This document shows positions 8,701 through 18,400 of a stretch of 49,869 nt of DNA, piece by piece. The stretch is from a virus. Made by a program: the position numbers and the translations under genes. Numbering within the stretch: the stretch's first letter is position 1; each line of letters starts with the position of its first letter. The notes under the pieces are model-generated. The model searched no databases. It was not told where the DNA came from and saw only the letters and a program-made list of their open reading frames with translations. Location: positions 1 through 49,869 of the IMG/VR virus record IMGVR_UViG_3300030329_004896; one strand, written 5' to 3'.

Positions 8701-10700
8701 TTATTGCAAAAGAAATGAATCAAAGAATTGTAGAGGGTCAGAATCTAAAATTAGATAAAGTTAAAAAGAAAAAAGTAACTACAGTTGTAACTCCGAAAAC
8801 TAAGATGGAAAAAGATATTATCAAGGAAGAGCAAGTAGATAAGAAAAGGTCAATGAAAATTGAAATACCATCTGGAGAGGATGCAGGTGAAGTTGTTTCT
8901 TTAGGGGAGGTTATTGATCTAGCAGATCAGTTGTCACGTGTAATAAATAGAGTTGATAATGCTACTGATGAAGAGCTTAGAAGGATGTCGAAAGAACAAA
9001 TGGATTCCATACAAGATTTGAGGGATATGTTGCCCATGTTGAATGAAATAATAAAAAATCCATTAAATTTTGTTCCAAAAACAAAGAAAAAGAAAGTTAA
9101 AAAGAAGAAAGTTGAAAAGAAGATTGATGCACCTGAAGGTTCACCAGAAGCTATAGTTCAAGATATCATTGAACGTATTAAAGAATTAGATAAAAAAGCT
9201 CAAAAGCTTGACTATGATACCGTCTTGCAACTCAGTTTAAATAGAGGTAATAAAAGAGCTCAAACAAAAATAGCCAAGAAGATACTGGAAGCATATGACG
9301 CTATAGTAGTAGAAGCTGAGAGTTTGGATTGGTATACAGCTAGATTGCTACCTCAAGAATTATTTACACGATGGGCGTATCCTAGAGGTGGTAGCATGCC
9401 AAATGCTGGTATGGCTGAGTTGATTTCTTTATATGCATATTTGATATCAACGGACAATGTAGAGAATTTCGAAGAAACTACTGGTCAGAGTCTACCTTCA
9501 GAAGTAGGCAGGCAGGACACGCTTGAAGAAAAGCTAGAGGGGCTTAAAAGGCAATATATGGAAAGAGCTGGGACTGACGAAGAAGCTAATAAAGAATATC
9601 ATGATAACACATTAAAACTTATAGAACAAGCTATTGATGCTGGTATTCAGCGTGGAGAACAAGAAAAACGTGGAGAAGGGGGCGTAACTGCGGAAGACTT
9701 GAAATCGGATTTACAAACTGTATTCTCAGCTATTATGGAAGGGGGCGGTGACAGAAGGGATGTTATTGCCACAATGATAGCATTATCAAAAGATTTTATT
9801 AAAGTGTATAAGATACCTAGAAAGACAGAATTAAAGATTAGAAATAAAGTTAAATGGAAGAAAGATAAGACATATAATAAGTATAAAATTAGAGGTTTGA
9901 CACTTAAGCAAGCTGAACAATATTTAAGTGAGATCATAGACGAAGCAGCTAAAACAGTCAAGCTCTTTAAAGATGAAGATATACCTAGATGGAGTGAATT
10001 GAGTGAGATGGAGGCTGAAGCAACTGAGAGAACGGGGGAGCCTCTTGATGATAGTGACCCGATTAAGTATGAACATTTGCTTAAAAAACATCGTGGAACT
10101 GCTGAATCACAAGAGGCAATTGAGCAGTATATGGCATATCTAGAGAGTTTGGAGGGCGAGCGGCTTCAGGATCATATTGATAAAATTAATCGTGTAAAGG
10201 CTGGTATAGAAGAAGCAATGTCTGACAGAGGTTTAGAGATGATGGAAACTATAGCGGAAAGTGTTGAATATAAAAATTTCATTAAAGCCTTAGAGAAACC
10301 AGACGAGATGTTAGAAGTTACTATAATGGGTGAGACTGAAACTATGACTAGAGCTGAGGCTGAGAGACAGCTTGCTGCATTAAAAAAAGCAGGGCCTAGT
10401 GTTGCCGAAGATGTGGGAGCTGAAGCTGCTGGTATGGAAGATATAGCAACTGCTGAAGAAATAAGGGGATTAGAAGCAGCATTAGGTGTAGAGATAGCTC
10501 CAGATCCAGCGGCAGAAGAGCTTGATATAGAGACTCCAGAAGTCAATATAGAGGATATACAAAAGCATTTCAATGACCAACTTCCTGATGATATAGATAG
10601 CAGGGATACAAAAGATGAGGCCGCTACATTTGAGATTAGTAATGATAGGCTTAATGATTTAACAGATGGCTTAGAAGAAGATTTAGAGAATTGCGATTAA
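5796..10700 (+). CDS. Giant virion-type protein (1634 aa), putative ejection protein
   Basis: This is the first of three giant genes in a row. Residues ~1-600 are mixed helical with Gly/Ala-rich hydrophobic patches, for example ALMISSQVGFVYGLISSALEK near residue 430. Residues ~600-1000 are helical and Asn/Ile/Asp-rich. Two lysine clusters (around residues 985-1012 and 1095-1112, e.g. KTKKKKVKKKKVEKK) look like basic linkers. The C-terminal ~250 residues are strongly acidic and Glu/Ala-rich. No enzyme motif was found. Size, position and neighbours match large internal virion proteins that are injected with the DNA. This is inference, and cleavage into smaller proteins is possible. Confidence 0.5.
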   Translation: MSRQLSIDEFATHILSQGNNATRYKDKNNFQITQDWLKENPGDRKYLLPDEISKLKVNNLSTDGNLKSAPASLSLNKTVEKEKPEGWQFWDTSLYPELYGNNWAENTIEGSYQLISGGLEKKLFGEADHSAFAFPEGTGISPGGIATGLFGSGGLATPSGNPIVRLAKTIPFAHQALETAGAEDAAKFFYDYKPIATSMMNSLNLMFDNHAHMRNIVNEINVLQNQVDDPNFMGNKEYILSHSIPHKRRMLDNMIDQYDPDNPKSLRRLIYEDYTLPVSIAMNEEYGQWFADYMKNNKRYAKIAKWYEGEEINSWGDLVNPHLWAAAFGDFIPSIVASRLPGGQTRLISGTLKAVSGGKKASGLTKTAKVLDNVADYMDPIFGTGMLYMMESLDLQQNAFGYLKDEFEWVDADGNKQVGLPIEDALMISSQVGFVYGLISSALEKAQMNRFADYVGATKNARRSLIHNLVSNAYNTIPKSRTGRLIYEGWDFLGIAAQEGWTEGVQAYMGVISIEALKNGYDINDPIGFKALVDDMGIEMNEAGIGSLLFPWGSDNPEIQQSARKGSMGGGTGGAVNVIRHTSGLAVENDVASFKADMADGDDVIAVDVGGGVIVHNFDSDQSTVIPTGNQLETDEVLNSFQDDADDLNTSIKIIKKINNVDDYLTSIINNTLDRKGYQNQDIISNNPDDWSDYKALNAVQKLFVKDSKGRKGNEEYDWVKIANLIQLTGDKDLLNRAMNDGKLDKEDISKLKILHSLTIKEIKKRAVKILNNQYVESDLINDVDAQNQLISLLNNKNFMTDKEIIESFAAGQNILEEVIAQKVNQLEDPDITIAFKEDFIQTLITPEITQDDINQSIIDANQEEIQSALGGLDSQSGEINKIEALRTNNKIVDLKAKSATGAQLYGHIGGIFLDTLDDGGDPVLAVKKVLEDTIDATRLRRLLDELGIKYKNAQELGTPKGKKKYINLIAKEMNQRIVEGQNLKLDKVKKKKVTTVVTPKTKMEKDIIKEEQVDKKRSMKIEIPSGEDAGEVVSLGEVIDLADQLSRVINRVDNATDEELRRMSKEQMDSIQDLRDMLPMLNEIIKNPLNFVPKTKKKKVKKKKVEKKIDAPEGSPEAIVQDIIERIKELDKKAQKLDYDTVLQLSLNRGNKRAQTKIAKKILEAYDAIVVEAESLDWYTARLLPQELFTRWAYPRGGSMPNAGMAELISLYAYLISTDNVENFEETTGQSLPSEVGRQDTLEEKLEGLKRQYMERAGTDEEANKEYHDNTLKLIEQAIDAGIQRGEQEKRGEGGVTAEDLKSDLQTVFSAIMEGGGDRRDVIATMIALSKDFIKVYKIPRKTELKIRNKVKWKKDKTYNKYKIRGLTLKQAEQYLSEIIDEAAKTVKLFKDEDIPRWSELSEMEAEATERTGEPLDDSDPIKYEHLLKKHRGTAESQEAIEQYMAYLESLEGERLQDHIDKINRVKAGIEEAMSDRGLEMMETIAESVEYKNFIKALEKPDEMLEVTIMGETETMTRAEAERQLAALKKAGPSVAEDVGAEAAGMEDIATAEEIRGLEAALGVEIAPDPAAEELDIETPEVNIEDIQKHFNDQLPDDIDSRDTKDEAATFEISNDRLNDLTDGLEEDLENCD

Positions 10701-10709
10701 GGGGATATT

Positions 10710-13700
10710 ATGGCATGTGATATAAATGATTTAAAAAGTATATTTGCAAAAAAGTTAAGAAACTTAAATCGCATATTTCAACGAAGGGAGTTATTAGACC
10801 CTGAAGATACCATGCGTTCAATTAGAGCTAGAATTATATCCAAAGATAATCCTGGATTGCTTGAATTATTTGATATAGTTTTAAGAGAGCAATTCCCTAA
10901 AGAATCTAAATCTATTTTAAATGATATGGAGATTAAGTACGAAAAGTTTCTTCCAAAAATGGCTCAAATTAGTATTATGCAGACTGGAGATGAGTTCTCT
11001 GAAATGCATAGTATAGCCAATACTGATCCAGATACAGTAGGTGATAGCACTATGGAAGATGGAGGTAATAGCACTGGAGATCTTCAGGGACATAATCAAT
11101 TTGATAAAAAGATCAGCGAGTTAGGTACTGGAGCATTTGATGATTTATTCAATAGATATACAGGTCTCGAGCATAGCAAAGAAGAAATGGTAGCAATCTA
11201 TGAAAAGATTAAAAGATTAGATTCTTTTGCAGATTTTGTAACATGGCTAGATGAAAAATATGATATAATCGGGCGTACTCAAGAGTTAGGAAAGAATTTA
11301 GATGCTAGACAGCGTGATTTATTAACATTTTATGTAATGCATAGACCTGTTAATGAGATAAAGAGAAATGAAAGATATGAATTGGTATATCTGAATATAG
11401 ACCCTACACATCTTATTAATGATTATTCTTCTGATATCCCTAAAGCTGTTGTCGAAGGCAAGGAAGGGAGGAAGGTTGCAATATTACAGAGTAGGCCTGC
11501 ATATGATTTACAGAATAAGTCAGATTTAAGTGCTTATGTTGCAAAAAACTTTATTGACGAAACTCCAGTCAAGATAAGAGGCAATGTTAAAGTAAGTAGA
11601 GCAACTGGATATTTTAATTTAAGTCAATCTGGAGAAGTTGTTGTTTATGGTGAGGATTATGCTAATGACGGTACAACAACAGATGCTAAATGGTACTTCA
11701 AGCCCTCTGGCACTAACTTTACCGAATGGGAATTAGGTAAATTAGAATATAATATTGCAACTATGAGAAGTACGAGTACTGGAAACAATATTCCATGGGT
11801 TCTTGTTGCGCCAACACCAGGAGATACTGGTACATTTTTTATGTCTAGGATATTAAACTCTCAAGCCAATGAAATGTTTTCAAAAGAAGAGGTAATAGAG
11901 GAATTATTAAGATTTGGATTTACTAGCTATGCAAATCAAGTGAGGGAAATACCTGATAATCAAACAATTTTAAATTGGTTTTTAGACAAGCAAAATATAT
12001 ATGAAGCTATATATAGAAAAGTAACAACCAAGCTTGATAATGGCAAAAATCAATACCAAGAAGAACAAGAAGCAGCAGGTAAAAATTGGGAGAAGAATTG
12101 GAATAATATTAAAAACAATTTTGAAAAAATCGAATTAATTATTCAAGGTATCGGGCTAAAAGCATTCGATAGATATTTAGGAGAGCAGGTAGATAAAGGA
12201 TTGATGACTCCAAAACAGCGTGAAATGCAAATGGAATCAGCTAATTCTATTGAAAATATGCCTAGATCTAAAAATTCAGATGGCGTACCTTATCATGTCG
12301 TTCCAGTCACGCATCATATAAGTGGTATGGTAGCTAGACATGAATGGTTACAAGCTGTAAGAGGCAATGATTATATGTTGCATTCTGATGGAAACTTTTT
12401 CCACCTTAGTACAAGATTGAAGATTAATAAATCAATGGGTATTGTCCCCGAAGGTATTGGTCCTGCTGATAGAATCGCATATGATGAAAGGAATCCTGAT
12501 TTAAAAATTATTCACACTGATAGAGAAGGAAATGAAACAGAAATTAATCAGTTGATAGATTTATATGATACTGGTGAATTAGATAATAAATGGGATGGCG
12601 CATCTTTTAATAGTACCGAAAGAATGGAAGAAATGGCTGATAGAGTAGGAGCGTCTCCCCTATTAGATGCAAATGGAGACCCTGTTCCAGGAGAATTTCA
12701 TCCAAAACAAATAAAGACTGTTGTCTCAGAAATGCAACTTGATGATGAAGGTAATTTTGTAGGATATATAGAGAAAAAACATGCTGTATTTGAAGTCAAG
12801 CCTGGATTAAAGTTTTACGATGGTGATAATTTAATGTTTGAAACTAGACTTGAGAACGGTAAGGTTAGAATATATTCTGGAACTAAACAGTATGATAGTA
12901 TTGGAGATTTAGATGCAATAAAAACTACAAGTGGAGAATTTAATTTTACAGGTAGAGAAGATCCATTTATGACATATGAAACTCAAGAAAATTCTGAAAG
13001 AATTATCATTACTCCTCACTATGGTTCCAATAGAACAGTTTATGGCTACGTATCCTATTTAAACTCGTTAAATTATAGTTTTGAGGAAGGTTCTAAAGAA
13101 GGGAAGGACTTTGCTGAATTTACAAAAGCATTAACAGATTTAGCTAAAAATCAATCGGGTATTTATGTAGATGCTTTGATTCAAGCGGATTTAGATCCTC
13201 GTGTTATGAGAGATTTATTGCAGCATATTTATGATACAGTTGGAGAAAGGCGTGATAGCTTTTCTGACAAATTAAGAAATACACTTGGTATGGGTATTCA
13301 TCATCCAGATTTTTCTACTCAAGCAAGACAGATGATTGTAAATTCTTTATTAGCTAAAGGTGCGATGCAAGGCAGAACCAGTACTGATAAAATAGGCAAA
13401 TATAATAAAGATGCTCTTTTTGGATCTACTTATATTATGGAACCTGATACTTTGGATGAGGTTAAAGATGATAAGCATGTGATATTGTCGTCAGATAATA
13501 AAGCTATTTACAATCAAATATTATTTAAGATTTTATTTTTGAATGGACGAAAGCATAATAAGATAAGCGATTCTGCTGCAAGAATAGTTGAAGACGTTAT
13601 ATACAACGAGATGAAACGTGCTGGGGAGCTTGATCATCTTAAAAACTATGAATTAGGGGCGAAGGAAGGTGAAAGCGTGATTGGTGGGGCTTTGATGATG

Positions 13701-15467
13701 GTCGATTTTGACAATAAAACTCACCAAAAAATATTAAATTCAGATGCAGTATTAGAGGCTTTAAATGAATTTTTAGAAAAGAATCCCCAGAAGGTTTTAA
13801 CATATCGTGCTCCAATACTTCATGCTAATGCTGTTCAAGTTAGAACTATCCAAAAATTTGTAAAAGGAGGAGCTAATGCTGTATATCATCATCCTATTGA
13901 TGTCTTTCTGAGATTAGTTGGAGACCACGATATAGATGAATCTGGTGTAATGTTGATACCCGCAAAATATGCAGAGAAGATTGAACCGTTTTATGAGACT
14001 AAATTCTTTGAGCGTATTTCAAGTTATAATGCTAATTATGATATGTTTGAAACTATTGACGGATATAATGTAGCTAATCTTAAAGATACTAAAGACGGTT
14101 GGTTAAATGTTGTACAGGGCATTGGAATACAGGGGATGGCTACTAATATGAAGAGTATTGCCTCTACATTATCAATGAGATTTGGTAAAATTACTTTCTC
14201 TGATGGAACAGTGGTTTCTCCTAAGAAATTAGATGATATGATCGTTATGGATTATGCTCCATTAAATAAAGACTTTGTTAAAGCATATAATAAAAATAAG
14301 AATTTATTGCCTGAAGGATCTACTATTGTTAAAAAAGGAAATGAATTTTATTTGAAAACTACTGTAGCTCATGAATATCTTATAGTTGTAAACGTTGCTA
14401 CTGATTACAGTAACAAGAAAACACAAGGTATGATTTTCAATAAATGGGGTATGACTGATGTGAGCTGGATGATAGATAGAACTTTTAAAGTAGAATCTGG
14501 TTCTTTAACTAAACAACATTATCAATTGTTACAAGACTTAAGAAATAAATATAATTATTCAAATACTAAGAAACTACGTACTCCTAATGCTAATAAAAAA
14601 ATGAATTTAGGATTAGCCCTACATCATTTAGAAAATTTATATGTTAGCTTAACAGCTCCATTGGAGATTCAAGCACGAGAAATTACAAAAATGATGCAAC
14701 TATATGTAGAAACTACTGGTACTGGAATTGAAAATGCAATACAATTAGGAGTGACTGATTTAGAAATGTATGAAGTTCTGACTCCAGAAGAAGAGATTAT
14801 ATTAAATACTCCTAGAACAATTTTCGAAGATTATGCGCAAGGTGAAGGCGGTATATATCCATTAATTTCACCTAAGAATAGATACGAAGTAACGCATCAT
14901 AGAGCTAAGCAAGTAATGAGAGAAAGTTATATAGATAAAAGAAAATATACAGAGGACGAATTATTAGAAGGTATCAGGATAGCTGAGGAATATTCAACAG
15001 AATTCTATGAAGTACCAGAAACTATGCAAACTATACAAAATAACCATACAGCTGATCCAGAAGATTCTGTAAAAGTAGATGATTTTGTAAAGCAAAAACG
15101 CCCTGAATGGAATGAAGAGATATTTAAACTAAATAATAAATGGTCTCAAGAAATTGAAGATGCTGTAGATAAGTATGGAGAAGGAGTAAGAGAAGTATTT
15201 ACTATATATATGATATCTGGTATCGATTTCAGACAAAATATTGCATATCTTCCTGTTTTAAAACATGGAAATAGGTTTATATTATCACCTAAGATACATA
15301 AAGAATATATGGAAATATGGGAGCAATTCTTTTTTGAAATGGATGCTACTGGTGAATCTACATGGAGAGAACATGAAGCTCATCTTAAAACCTATAGAGA
15401 TAGAAGAATACCTAATTTAGAGGCTATGAAAGATATTATTAATAAAAGAAATATAAAGGACTGTTAA
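10710..15467 (+). CDS. Single-chain two-barrel (DPBB) RNA polymerase, putative virion RNA polymerase
   Basis: The product has 1585 aa. Two signatures of the double-psi beta-barrel RNA polymerase superfamily appear in the expected order. Around W628-D629-G630-x-x-F633-x-S635 the sequence resembles the W-N-G-x-x-F-E-D-x-x-x-S segment of bacterial beta and the DG-x-x-x-x-S of RDR/QDE-1-type enzymes. It is followed by lysines in HPKQIKTVV (K666, K669). About 400 residues later comes R1033-A-P-I-L-H, then D1072-x-D1074-x-D1076 with a hydrophobic stretch ending in Pro, like R-A-P-T-L-H...D-F-D-G-D of beta'. Only the Gly of DFDGD differs (Ile). Lying among giant virion-type genes, it is probably packaged and ejected to transcribe early genes, as in crAss-like phages. 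The family call rests on motifs read by eye. Confidence 0.72.
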   Translation: MACDINDLKSIFAKKLRNLNRIFQRRELLDPEDTMRSIRARIISKDNPGLLELFDIVLREQFPKESKSILNDMEIKYEKFLPKMAQISIMQTGDEFSEMHSIANTDPDTVGDSTMEDGGNSTGDLQGHNQFDKKISELGTGAFDDLFNRYTGLEHSKEEMVAIYEKIKRLDSFADFVTWLDEKYDIIGRTQELGKNLDARQRDLLTFYVMHRPVNEIKRNERYELVYLNIDPTHLINDYSSDIPKAVVEGKEGRKVAILQSRPAYDLQNKSDLSAYVAKNFIDETPVKIRGNVKVSRATGYFNLSQSGEVVVYGEDYANDGTTTDAKWYFKPSGTNFTEWELGKLEYNIATMRSTSTGNNIPWVLVAPTPGDTGTFFMSRILNSQANEMFSKEEVIEELLRFGFTSYANQVREIPDNQTILNWFLDKQNIYEAIYRKVTTKLDNGKNQYQEEQEAAGKNWEKNWNNIKNNFEKIELIIQGIGLKAFDRYLGEQVDKGLMTPKQREMQMESANSIENMPRSKNSDGVPYHVVPVTHHISGMVARHEWLQAVRGNDYMLHSDGNFFHLSTRLKINKSMGIVPEGIGPADRIAYDERNPDLKIIHTDREGNETEINQLIDLYDTGELDNKWDGASFNSTERMEEMADRVGASPLLDANGDPVPGEFHPKQIKTVVSEMQLDDEGNFVGYIEKKHAVFEVKPGLKFYDGDNLMFETRLENGKVRIYSGTKQYDSIGDLDAIKTTSGEFNFTGREDPFMTYETQENSERIIITPHYGSNRTVYGYVSYLNSLNYSFEEGSKEGKDFAEFTKALTDLAKNQSGIYVDALIQADLDPRVMRDLLQHIYDTVGERRDSFSDKLRNTLGMGIHHPDFSTQARQMIVNSLLAKGAMQGRTSTDKIGKYNKDALFGSTYIMEPDTLDEVKDDKHVILSSDNKAIYNQILFKILFLNGRKHNKISDSAARIVEDVIYNEMKRAGELDHLKNYELGAKEGESVIGGALMMVDFDNKTHQKILNSDAVLEALNEFLEKNPQKVLTYRAPILHANAVQVRTIQKFVKGGANAVYHHPIDVFLRLVGDHDIDESGVMLIPAKYAEKIEPFYETKFFERISSYNANYDMFETIDGYNVANLKDTKDGWLNVVQGIGIQGMATNMKSIASTLSMRFGKITFSDGTVVSPKKLDDMIVMDYAPLNKDFVKAYNKNKNLLPEGSTIVKKGNEFYLKTTVAHEYLIVVNVATDYSNKKTQGMIFNKWGMTDVSWMIDRTFKVESGSLTKQHYQLLQDLRNKYNYSNTKKLRTPNANKKMNLGLALHHLENLYVSLTAPLEIQAREITKMMQLYVETTGTGIENAIQLGVTDLEMYEVLTPEEEIILNTPRTIFEDYAQGEGGIYPLISPKNRYEVTHHRAKQVMRESYIDKRKYTEDELLEGIRIAEEYSTEFYEVPETMQTIQNNHTADPEDSVKVDDFVKQKRPEWNEEIFKLNNKWSQEIEDAVDKYGEGVREVFTIYMISGIDFRQNIAYLPVLKHGNRFILSPKIHKEYMEIWEQFFFEMDATGESTWREHEAHLKTYRDRRIPNLEAMKDIINKRNIKDC

Positions 15468-18400
15468 ATGCCATGCAATTTAGATAAAGACTATTTAGAT
15501 TTTAATAATGCTATTTTGACTAAAAAAGAAGAGGTTATAAAAGCATATTGGGAAGTATTTAAAAATAGTTATGGACTGAATGATGAACAAGCTGGAGCTT
15601 TAGAAGAGAGTATCAATCAAATACAATTAAAAATACGTCGTCTGAAAAGAGCTATTAATAAAGGTACTGGTGGAAGAACAGTAGTATCAGAGAATAAAAA
15701 GAAATATGATAGTCTGCAACGACAATTGGTAGAGCTTGAAAAGAAATTTGCTGAATATGCCCCTAAAAGAAAGATTATTAAAAGAATAGAGAAGATGATT
15801 GTAAATCATGTTATGCATGTTCAGGAAAATGGATTATTTAAAGAGATGGTTGATCCTGTTACATTGATGAAAGTAATGAAAGATACTATGCAATTACCTA
15901 GGTCAATTATGTTTGATAAACTTTCAGATTTAGACAATAGCACTTTATTATCGATAGAAAGTCAAATGGCAAGCGAGCTTCATACATTGAAACAACTATC
16001 TGAGAAAGAAAGTAAATTAACATGGTATCAAGACCAAATAATGCATCCTTTAGCTATATCTAGAATGCTTGATCCAACAGGTAATTCTTATAAAGTAATT
16101 AAAAGCACTATTGATTTAGCTACTAATGCTTATTCATCGAGATCGCAATATGAAGTAGTCGTAAGCGAGGTCATGCAGAGTATTGCAACTTTAGTTGGTG
16201 GAGATAAGAATGGAGATTATCCTTTCATGTTTATGCATGATGTAGGAGATTTAAAACCAACAGAAGAAGATCAAGCTATTTCAATGGACAATATAGTAAA
16301 ATTCTTGCATGAGATAGGAGATAAAGAATTAGTTAAGCTAATACCACGACCTATAGTCGGATATAATGCTGCAGGAGAGCTCACTTACACTAAAGACTTT
16401 TTAACAAAGAGAGAACAGTCAGATGGTTCAATTAAGTCAGATTATACTCTTTGGAGAGAAGCTATACAAAGACAAATTGATAGTGGTTTAGAGGCAAGTG
16501 GTGATATACAAAAATATACACATAGAGTTGGAGATCAAGAAAGAACCTATTATTACTTAATGATTGAAAGAACCGATGAAGAAGGAAGAGTTTTTAATGT
16601 AGCATATGAAGTGCCTTTTGAAGAGTTTGAGACTAAAAGTGGTGATAAAGTCGATAGATTAACATTTCCTCCTAATAAAAAAAATGTAAAAAAATATCAA
16701 GAATGGTTCCAAAGAAATCCATCTGAACATTTAGGAGGAGTATTTAAATATGATGTTAAGACTGGGGAAGCAGTTTTAGAGCCTGGAAGAATGATACCAG
16801 GTTGGTATAGAGCGAGAGATTATAAAAACTTTACAGGACTTAAATCTGGTAAAAAGCAAAGAGAAAAAGGAGAGAAGTTTACGGGCCAAACATATATAGA
16901 TTATCAAATTGATGAAGATATGAATAATCAGGAAAGAAAATCTGGCTATGGGAAGAAATCTGTATTTGGCATGCCTGCAGAACTATTCGATTTACATCAT
17001 AAGCTGAATGAAATGTTCCAACAAGTAGCTCAAGATATTATAGAGAATAATAAAAAAATAGAAGCTAGGATGAAGATAGTTTTAAAGAATATTGTAGGTG
17101 GAGATGAAGAAAAGATTGACTTGCGAAAGATAAATATTAATGAACTTATAGCAGAAAAAATGAATGTCGATATTGATTTAATAAATATGAATATCAATGT
17201 AACTGGTAATACATTAAAAGACGCTAGGATATGGACAGTTAATAGTGAATTTAGCGAAAGAAGAAATTATATGCCTATAATATATTCTGATCCTGATAAA
17301 ATTAGCATGTTACTAAAATCAAGACAAAAAGCTATAAGTATGCGTGATAAAGTGCAGAAAGATTATGATAGAGTAAAAAATGAAGTAGCTACTGAAGAGA
17401 ATGTTAAAGAGAAGAATAAACTTAAAGATAGACTTAAAGAATTAAATACATTAGTAGTTCATGAAGATGCAACAGTAAAGCGTGTTTTAGGCATGTCTCC
17501 TAACGTACCTAAAGTTAATCAAATTACAGCTGTTAAAGCAGCTAAGCATCGTAGTAGCCAATCAAATCCTCTTGAGCAAACTACTGAAGTAACAGTAAAC
17601 GGAGAAACAACCACTGAAGTAACAAACCATGGAAGGCGAAAAGATTCTGGAGTATTCAGTGATTATCTTCAGCAGACATATATCTCAATGGAGCAAAATG
17701 AAGTTAAAATGCAATTACTAGAAGCTTTAGATAAAGGCATGAGTGAGACAATGAAGGAATATACTATTGATCAAGTAAAAGCATCATTTGGAAGAGATGA
17801 TGTTAAAGCAGGATTTCTGTTTTTAGATTACAGCGATGTTAAAATGATGCTGAATGAGACTGGCACATTGAATGACGTAGGTTATTTACTAGATGTGAAT
17901 AATAAATTATTAAGTGCCAACTTGTTAAAAAGCCCTGTTACTGCTTTAGTCAATAATTTTCAAAGAATAGGATATGGGATAGTTAGTGATATGGGTCTTG
18001 TTTTAGATGCAATGGAATGGAGGACTAATCCTGCTAATGCTAAAGAAGTAAGAGATGCCGCTGCTTTTGCAGGTATAACAGATGAGATTACTACAATAGC
18101 TGATGGATTGATTCCAGGAAACTTAAGCGCTGAAGGACAAGAACATTGGCTAAGTGGCTTTTGGAATAAGGCTATTATGGGTGCCTTAGTTCTATCTAGT
18201 AGTAGAAGTGACTTTATAAAGAAGACATTAAGGGGAAGTGGTATGGTTGCTACATTCTGGCAGAAAACAGCTGACTTCCTAGTATATCAAGATGTATCTA
18301 GGTTTGGAATAGATATAAAAAAACCTTTGAGTGAGCAACAACAACAATTATTTGAAGCAAGAGAAGAGGCTCTTTCTGATATGTGGCTGTTAACAAGAGG

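Noticed and set aside
10710-15467. T7-type single-subunit RNA polymerase
   Set aside because: No T7-type motifs (D-x-x-GR, K-x-x-x-x-x-x-YG, H-D) were found, while DPBB-type motifs were.
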